This document shows positions 5,255-8,804 of a stretch of DNA of 8,804 bases, piece by piece. Position 1 is the first letter of the stretch; every line of letters starts with the position of its first letter. Below the pieces are notes generated by a model. The model did not search any database, was not told the origin of the DNA, and saw only the letters and a list, made by a program, of their open reading frames with translations. The stretch comes from Clostridia bacterium (GTDB lineage Bacteria; Bacillota; Clostridia; Christensenellales; Aristaeellaceae): positions 1 to 8,804 of the forward strand of contig JAFUWR010000166.1 of NCBI GenBank assembly GCA_017471125.1, written 5' to 3'. Made by a program: the position numbers and the translations under genes.

Positions 5255-6214
5255 TCATTCCTTGCTGACGGGCGGCTCCTTGCGCCGGTAGAGCTTGCGC
5301 TCCAGCGACCAGATGCGCTCGGTGAAGCCTCCGGGCGGGGCGTTTTTGAGCTCGCGGTTCATCTCGAACATGCGGGCGTCCAGCAGGTCGAGCACGTGGA
5401 GCACCTCGGCCTCGGGGAACATGGGCGGCTTGGGGCTGCCGAATTCGGGCAGGTCGTGGTGGGAGAGGATCATGTGCTCCAGCATCATCAATAGCTCCCC
5501 GCGCACCTTGAGCGCCTTGCCGCAGCGATCCAGCTCCGCCACGCCCTGGACCAGGTGGCCGATGAGCATGCCCTGGGCGGTGTAGTCGGACACCACGCCG
5601 ATCTCGTCGGCGTCCATCTCGGTGATCTTGCACAGGTCGTGCAGTATGACGCCCGCCGCCAGCAGGTCCGCGTCCAGGTCGGGGTAGATCTCGCAGATGG
5701 CCGCGGCGGCGCGGAGCATGGTGCTGGTGTGGTGCAATAGGCCCGCCCGTTCCGCGTGGTGCAGCTTTGACGCCGCCGGGTAGTAGGTCAGCTTGTCGCC
5801 GCACTCCTCCAGGCGCATCAGCACCAGGTCCTTAAGCTCCCGGTCCGCGAAGGCGTCCACCCGGTTCAGGATGTAGTCCAGCATCTCGCCCGCGGGCCGC
5901 GGCGCGCAGGGGGCCAGGACGCCCATGTCCACGTCGTCCTGCTCCGTGATGGCGCGAAGCTTGTCCACACGCAATTGGGGACGGCCATTGTACTCCAGCA
6001 TCATGCCCCGCAGGCGGATCACCGCCGCCGCGGGCGGCGGCGGGGTCAGGCCGTCCCACATCTTCGCGTTCACCTCCGCGGAGATGTCGCACAGCGTCAT
6101 GTCCAGATACTTGCCCCCGTTGGAGCTGGTGCGCTGCTGCGCCTGTCGGACCAGCAGGTAGCCGTCGAATACCTGCCCCTTTATCATGCTGCCGAGCTGC
6201 GGCTGTTCCTTCAT
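5255..6214 (-). CDS. yhaM: YhaM family 3'-5' exoribonuclease (OB-fold plus HD domain)
   Basis: A 319-residue cytoplasmic protein, close to the roughly 314 residues of B. subtilis YhaM, a metal-dependent 3'-5' exoribonuclease that trims single-stranded RNA ends. The N-terminal OB-fold (about 10-90) contains SSNGGKYLDMTLCDIS (30-45) and VNAKMWDG. The C-terminal HD phosphohydrolase domain (about 155-290) shows LLHHTSTML (159-167), the hallmark H192-D193 in GVILHDLCKI, GHL around H220, SHHD (251-254) and D276/D279. The HD motif reads HDLCK, where I remember HDxGK as common; the metal ligands are unaffected. ATG 6214 is preferred because GGGAG lies about 8 nt upstream. The frame continues open to a GTG at 6301, but that extension covers the promoter. 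It is a single gene, divergent from the pot operon and convergent with pepT. Exact RNA targets cannot be read from sequence. Confidence 0.93.
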   Translation of the reverse strand: MKEQPQLGSMIKGQVFDGYLLVRQAQQRTSSNGGKYLDMTLCDISAEVNAKMWDGLTPPPPAAAVIRLRGMMLEYNGRPQLRVDKLRAITEQDDVDMGVLAPCAPRPAGEMLDYILNRVDAFADRELKDLVLMRLEECGDKLTYYPAASKLHHAERAGLLHHTSTMLRAAAAICEIYPDLDADLLAAGVILHDLCKITEMDADEIGVVSDYTAQGMLIGHLVQGVAELDRCGKALKVRGELLMMLEHMILSHHDLPEFGSPKPPMFPEAEVLHVLDLLDARMFEMNRELKNAPPGGFTERIWSLERKLYRRKEPPVSKE

Positions 6215-6252
6215 CAATATCGCTCCCGTTCGTCGTAGTTGCCGTTTATTAT

Positions 6253-6281
6253 ATTCTACCACATGACGAGAGGTTTCGCAA
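6253..6281 (-). promoter_or_regulatory. Probable promoter of yhaM
   Basis: On the minus strand TTGCGA (6276-6281), a 17-bp spacer and TAGAAT (6253-6258); an overlapping TATAAT lies 5 bp further downstream. The start would be near 6246, with a leader of about 32 nt to the ATG at 6214. Confidence 0.65.
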
Positions 6282-6315
6282 CCGGGTCCAAAGGACTGCA
6301 CGCCTCCTTTTGTTC

Positions 6316-6331
6316 AGTTTCACTAAACTTT
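6316..6331. promoter_or_regulatory. Upstream operator-like element of the pot operon
   Basis: AGTTT-CACT-AAACT (6316-6329) is an inverted repeat. Its right part, ACTAAACTTT (6322-6331), recurs in inverse orientation as AAAGTTTAGT at 6427-6436, on the other side of the promoter. The site is about 55 bp upstream of the -35 and also upstream of the divergent yhaM promoter, so it could affect both. The obvious candidate to bind it is the XRE-cupin regulator encoded next, which is an inference. Confidence 0.5.
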
Positions 6332-6385
6332 TGGGCGCATGATTTGACTACACATATTTTTAACCGGATTCGGGGCCGGGAGCTA

Positions 6386-6414
6386 TTGACAGCGGGGGCA
6401 AAAGGTGGTTTAAT
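6386..6414 (+). promoter_or_regulatory. Strong promoter of the XRE-potA-potB operon
   Basis: A perfect TTGACA (6386-6391), 17-bp spacer and TTTAAT (6409-6414). An overlapping TATAAT (6414-6419) would need a 22-bp spacer and is less likely to be the -10. The start is expected at about 6421, giving a leader of about 63 nt to the GTG at 6484. Confidence 0.82.
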
Positions 6415-6426
6415 ATAATCCACCTG

Positions 6427-6446
6427 AAAGTTTAGTAATCTTAAAC
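6427..6446. promoter_or_regulatory. Downstream operator-like element at the pot transcription start
   Basis: AAAGTTTAGT (6427-6436) is the exact inverse complement of 6322-6331. GTTTA (6430-6434) and TAAAC (6442-6446) also make a local dyad with a 7-bp centre. It starts just after the inferred transcription start, a place where a repressor would block initiation or early elongation. Confidence 0.5.
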
Positions 6447-6470
6447 ACGGCGCGGACGGGCCGGGGGGCC

Positions 6471-6476
6471 GGAGGT
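6471..6476 (+). promoter_or_regulatory. Ribosome binding site that decides the XRE-cupin start
   Basis: GGAGGT lies 7 nt before the GTG at 6484. A GTG at 6475 in the same frame falls inside this site and cannot use it, so the later GTG is the start. AGGTGGA (6473-6479) is complementary to TCCACCT at the very 5' end of the inferred transcript (6419-6425). Confidence 0.8.
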
Positions 6477-6483
6477 GGAAGGC

Positions 6484-7023
6484 GTGAAGATCGGCGACAA
6501 ATTGCGGCGGCTGCGGTTACAGCGGGGGCTGACGCAGGAGGAGCTGGCGGATCGGTGCGAGCTGTCCAAGAGCTTTATCTCCCTGCTGGAGCGGGACCTG
6601 ACCTCCCCGTCGCTGGACACGCTGTCCGACCTGCTGGAGACCCTGGGCAGCGACCTGCCCACCTTCTTCGCCAAGGCCGACGAGAAGCTGGTGTTCGGCG
6701 CGGAGGACATCTTCGTCAAGGAGGACCCGGAGGGCTTGAAGGGCATGATCAAGTGGCTCATCCCCTCGGCCCAGAAGAACCAGATGGAGCCCATACTGGT
6801 GGAGATGGCCCCCGGCGGCATGACCGACGAGGACGACCCCCACGAGGGCGAGGAGTTCGGCTACGTGCTCGCGGGCACCCTCCGCATCGTGCTGGGCGAC
6901 AGGACCGAGCGCGTGCGCAAGGACGAGAGCTTCTATTTCCGCCCCACCGCCCCCCATAAGCTGGTCAACGCCGGCAAGGGCGTCTGCCGGGTGCTGTGGG
7001 TATCGAGCCCGCCGAGCTTTTGA
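6484..7023 (+). CDS. XRE-family regulator with C-terminal cupin domain, probable polyamine-transport regulator
   Basis: A 179-residue cytoplasmic regulator. The N-terminal helix-turn-helix (about 4-60) reads KIGDKLRRLRLQRGLTQEEL followed by SKSFISLLERDLTSPSLDTL, a textbook XRE/Cro DNA-binding domain. The C-terminal cupin (about 100-175) includes HEGEEFGYVLAGTLRIVLGD (120-139) and FYFRPTAPHKLVN (150-162). This is the architecture of PuuR-like regulators, which sense small molecules such as polyamines. The start is GTG 6484 on the strength of the GGAGGT site at 6471-6476. It is the first gene of an operon: potA follows after 18 nt. In Bacillota such a gene directly before potABCD is common, so control of polyamine uptake, and of itself through the two elements flanking the promoter, is the likely role. 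The ligand is not known from sequence. Confidence 0.9.
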   Translation: MKIGDKLRRLRLQRGLTQEELADRCELSKSFISLLERDLTSPSLDTLSDLLETLGSDLPTFFAKADEKLVFGAEDIFVKEDPEGLKGMIKWLIPSAQKNQMEPILVEMAPGGMTDEDDPHEGEEFGYVLAGTLRIVLGDRTERVRKDESFYFRPTAPHKLVNAGKGVCRVLWVSSPPSF

Positions 7024-7025
7024 GA

Positions 7026-7039
7026 GTGGAGTGTGGAGT
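7026..7039 (+). repeat. GTGGAGT tandem duplication carrying the potA ribosome site
   Basis: Two exact 7-bp units, GTGGAGT at 7026-7032 and 7033-7039, fill most of the gap between the regulator stop and the potA ATG at 7042. Each carries a GGAG (7028-7031 and 7035-7038). The first is 10 nt from the ATG, and the second only 3 nt away and probably too close. A GTG in frame at 7033 lies inside the repeat and lacks a usable ribosome site. Confidence 0.6.
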
Positions 7040-7041
7040 CA

Positions 7042-8127
7042 ATGATAGATGATACCAAGCTGATCGAGATCAAGGGCGTCTCAAAGAGCTTCGGCGAAAC
7101 GCAGGTGCTGCACGACATCGACCTGTACATCCGCAAGCGGGAGTTCGTGACGCTGCTGGGGCCGTCGGGCTGCGGCAAGACCACCCTTCTGCGCATCCTG
7201 GGCGGGTTCGAGATGCCCACCACGGGCGAGGTGCTGTTCGAGGGGAAGGACATGACGGGCATACCGCCCTACAAGCGCCGCATCAACACGGTGTTCCAGA
7301 AGTACGCGCTGTTCAACCACCTGAACGTGTTCGACAACATCGCCTTCGGCCTGAACCTCAAGACGCCGGAGCAGATGGGCTGCAAGAGCCGCCAGGAGAT
7401 GAAGCAGGAGATCGAGCGGCGGGTGAACCGCATGCTCAAGCTGGTGAAGATGGAGGGCTACGAGAAGCGCCACACCAACGCCCTGTCCGGCGGCCAGCAG
7501 CAGCGCATCGCCATCGCCCGGGCGCTGGTGAACGAGCCGGAGGTCCTGCTGCTGGACGAGCCGCTGGGCGCGCTGGACCTCAAGCTGCGCAAGGAGATGC
7601 AGCTCGAATTGAAGGCCATGCAGCAGCAGCTCGGTATCACGTTCATCTACGTCACCCACGACCAGGAGGAAGCCCTGACCATGTCGGACACCATCGTGGT
7701 CATGAACGGCGGGCGCATCCAGCAGATCGGCGACCCCAAGGGCATCTACGACGAGCCGAAGAACGCCTTCGTGGCGGACTTCATCGGCGAATCGAACATC
7801 ATCGACGGCGTGATGCTGGAGGACGACCTGGTGCGCTTCTCCGACACCGAGTTCCAGTGCGTGGACGAGGGCTTTGCCCGCAACGAGCCGGTGGACGTGG
7901 TCATCCGCCCCGAGGACATCATGATCGTGGGCGAGGACGTGGGCATGCTGACCGGCGTGGTGGAGAGCGTGATCTTCAAGGGCGTCCACTACGAGATGAT
8001 GATCGTCTCCAACGACTACAGGTGGAAGGTGCAATCCACCACCATGCAGCCGGTGGGCACCCGCGTGGGCATGACCATCGTGCCCTACAACATCCACATC
8101 ATGCACAAGCTGGCGAAGGAGGCGTGA
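7042..8127 (+). CDS. potA: Spermidine/putrescine ABC transporter ATP-binding protein PotA
   Basis: A 361-residue ATPase of a polyamine importer, acting as a dimer on the cytoplasmic face of the PotB-PotC permease. All ABC motifs are intact: Walker A GPSGCGKTT (40-48), Q-loop Q86 in VFQKYALF, signature LSGGQQQR (148-155), Walker B VLLLDEP (168-174), D-loop GALD and switch H206 in YVTHDQEEALTMSD. A C-terminal TOBE-like regulatory region (about 250-356) contains VVIRPEDIMI. A charged stretch after AFGLNLK (about 108-127) makes the helical domain somewhat longer than in E. coli PotA as I remember it. The start is ATG 7042; a GTG at 7033 in frame is less likely. It is the second gene of the operon and is followed 3 nt later by potB, whose ribosome site lies in the end of potA. 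ABC ATPases of this class can serve other substrates; the neighbours favour polyamines. Confidence 0.94.
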   Translation: MIDDTKLIEIKGVSKSFGETQVLHDIDLYIRKREFVTLLGPSGCGKTTLLRILGGFEMPTTGEVLFEGKDMTGIPPYKRRINTVFQKYALFNHLNVFDNIAFGLNLKTPEQMGCKSRQEMKQEIERRVNRMLKLVKMEGYEKRHTNALSGGQQQRIAIARALVNEPEVLLLDEPLGALDLKLRKEMQLELKAMQQQLGITFIYVTHDQEEALTMSDTIVVMNGGRIQQIGDPKGIYDEPKNAFVADFIGESNIIDGVMLEDDLVRFSDTEFQCVDEGFARNEPVDVVIRPEDIMIVGEDVGMLTGVVESVIFKGVHYEMMIVSNDYRWKVQSTTMQPVGTRVGMTIVPYNIHIMHKLAKEA

Positions 8128-8130
8128 GCC

Positions 8131-8804
8131 ATGAAGCGTTCCTGGTATGCCGCGCCCTACGCGCTGTGGATGGTGCTGTTCACGGTGGTGCCGCTGCTGT
8201 TCGTGTGCTATTACGCCTTTACCGATTCCAGCGGCGCGTTCACCGTCAACAACTTCGTCAAGATCGCCTCGCCGATGTACGGCCTGGTGCTGTGGGACAG
8301 CCTGCGGCTGGCCTTCTACTGCACGGTGCTGTGCCTGCTGATCGGCTATCCCACGGCCTGGTTCCTGGCCGGGCGCGGCTTCAACCACGCCCAGAGCCTG
8401 GTGGTGCTGATCCTGCTGCCCATGTGGATGAACCTGCTGCTGCGCACCTACGCCATGATGACACTGCTGGACGACAACGGCGTGCTGAACGCCGCGCTGC
8501 AGGCCATCGGCCTGGGCAAGGTGAAGGTGATCGGCACCGAGGGCGCCGTGGTGATGGGCCTGGTGTACAACTACCTGCCCTTCATGGTACTGCCCATCTA
8601 CACGGTGCTCAAGAAGATGGACTACTCCGTCATCGAGGCCGCCCAGGACCTGGGCTGCAACCCCCTGCGGGTGATGACCCGGGTGGTGCTGCCCATGAGC
8701 GTGCCCGGCATCGTCTCCGGCATCACCATGGTGTTCATGCCGGCGGTGACGTCCTTCGCCATCTCCACGCTGCTCTCCAACGGCAAGCTCAGGCTGGCGG
8801 GCGA
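8131..8804 (+). CDS. potB: Spermidine/putrescine ABC transporter permease PotB, 3'-truncated by window edge
   Basis: The frame is open from ATG 8131 to the window end, giving 224 complete codons with no stop. It encodes an integral membrane permease subunit that forms the polyamine channel with PotC. The N-terminal helix (about 6-30), a short extracytoplasmic loop, and hydrophobic helices near 58-80, 88-113, 138-160 and 192-215 are visible. The cytoplasmic EAA loop, EAAQDLGCNPLRVMTRVVLP (169-188) followed by MSVPGI, is the conserved contact with the ATPase and is intact. AAGGAGG (8116-8122), inside the potA end, is the ribosome site, 8 nt from the ATG. The gap to the potA stop is 3 nt, so the genes are probably translationally coupled. 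PotB is about 270-290 residues in other bacteria, so perhaps 50-60 residues are missing. potC and potD are expected beyond the window. Confidence 0.92.
   Translation, partial: MKRSWYAAPYALWMVLFTVVPLLFVCYYAFTDSSGAFTVNNFVKIASPMYGLVLWDSLRLAFYCTVLCLLIGYPTAWFLAGRGFNHAQSLVVLILLPMWMNLLLRTYAMMTLLDDNGVLNAALQAIGLGKVKVIGTEGAVVMGLVYNYLPFMVLPIYTVLKKMDYSVIEAAQDLGCNPLRVMTRVVLPMSVPGIVSGITMVFMPAVTSFAISTLLSNGKLRLAG

Noticed and set aside
6215..6301. YhaM extension to the GTG at 6301, preceded by AGGAGG on the minus strand (6303-6308)
   Set aside because: The AGGAGG is only 1 nt from that GTG, the region upstream of ATG 6214 holds the promoter at 6253-6281, and family length fits ATG 6214.
7081..8388. 435-codon open frame on the minus strand across potA and potB
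   Set aside because: It is antisense to two genes with intact family motifs, its translation is a low-complexity mix of His, Val, Leu, Gln and Ala typical of GC-rich shadow frames, and it has no ribosome site or recognisable domain.
1..8804. New multi-gene system such as defence island, biosynthetic cluster or mobile element
   Set aside because: Every gene belongs to a well-known family with an ordinary role. No integrase, transposase, toxin-antitoxin pair, tRNA or terminal repeats were seen.

Overview
The window is 8.8 kb of ordinary-looking, strongly GC-rich chromosomal DNA, probably from a high-GC member of the Bacillota (class Clostridia, of the gut-associated kind). This rests on four things seen together: a YhaM-type HD exoribonuclease, peptidase T, a cytidylate-kinase-like protein of a family common in Clostridia, and an XRE-cupin regulator leading straight into potA-potB. 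Shine-Dalgarno sites are strong and GGAGG-like, and promoters are of the sigma-A type. No genus can be named from the sequence alone.

Layout. Positions 1-851 hold the C-terminal two thirds of a PreA-like dihydropyrimidine dehydrogenase subunit. It overlaps tail-to-tail with an MFS transporter (814-1971, minus). The transporter diverges from an AraC-type regulator (2104-2991, plus), and the spacer between them holds an extended -10 promoter and a short palindrome. The regulator abuts, stop to stop, a cytidylate-kinase-like gene (2992-3612, minus). A 394-bp intergenic region (3613-4006) follows. It contains a promoter pointing each way and, between them, a dense set of heptanucleotide tandem repeats and GC-rich hairpins. 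Peptidase T (4007-5212, plus) and YhaM (5255-6214, minus) converge on one symmetric 34-nt hairpin. A second divergent spacer (6215-6483) separates yhaM from a polyamine-transport operon: XRE-cupin regulator (6484-7023), potA (7042-8127) and the start of potB (8131 to the window edge).

How the genes fit together. The only clear operon is regulator-potA-potB, presumably continuing into potC and potD outside the window. Its promoter has a consensus -35, is flanked by inverted copies of a 10-bp element, and yields a leader whose 5' end can pair with the regulator's own Shine-Dalgarno site. The AraC-MFS pair looks like a local regulator and its transport target. The other genes (preA, the kinase-like gene, pepT, yhaM) are single housekeeping or metabolic functions.

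I found no defence system, mobile element, CRISPR array, RNA gene or obviously new multi-gene system. The points most worth a second look are the compound repeat block at 3701-3910, the paired elements around the pot promoter, and the potential self-pairing of the pot leader.
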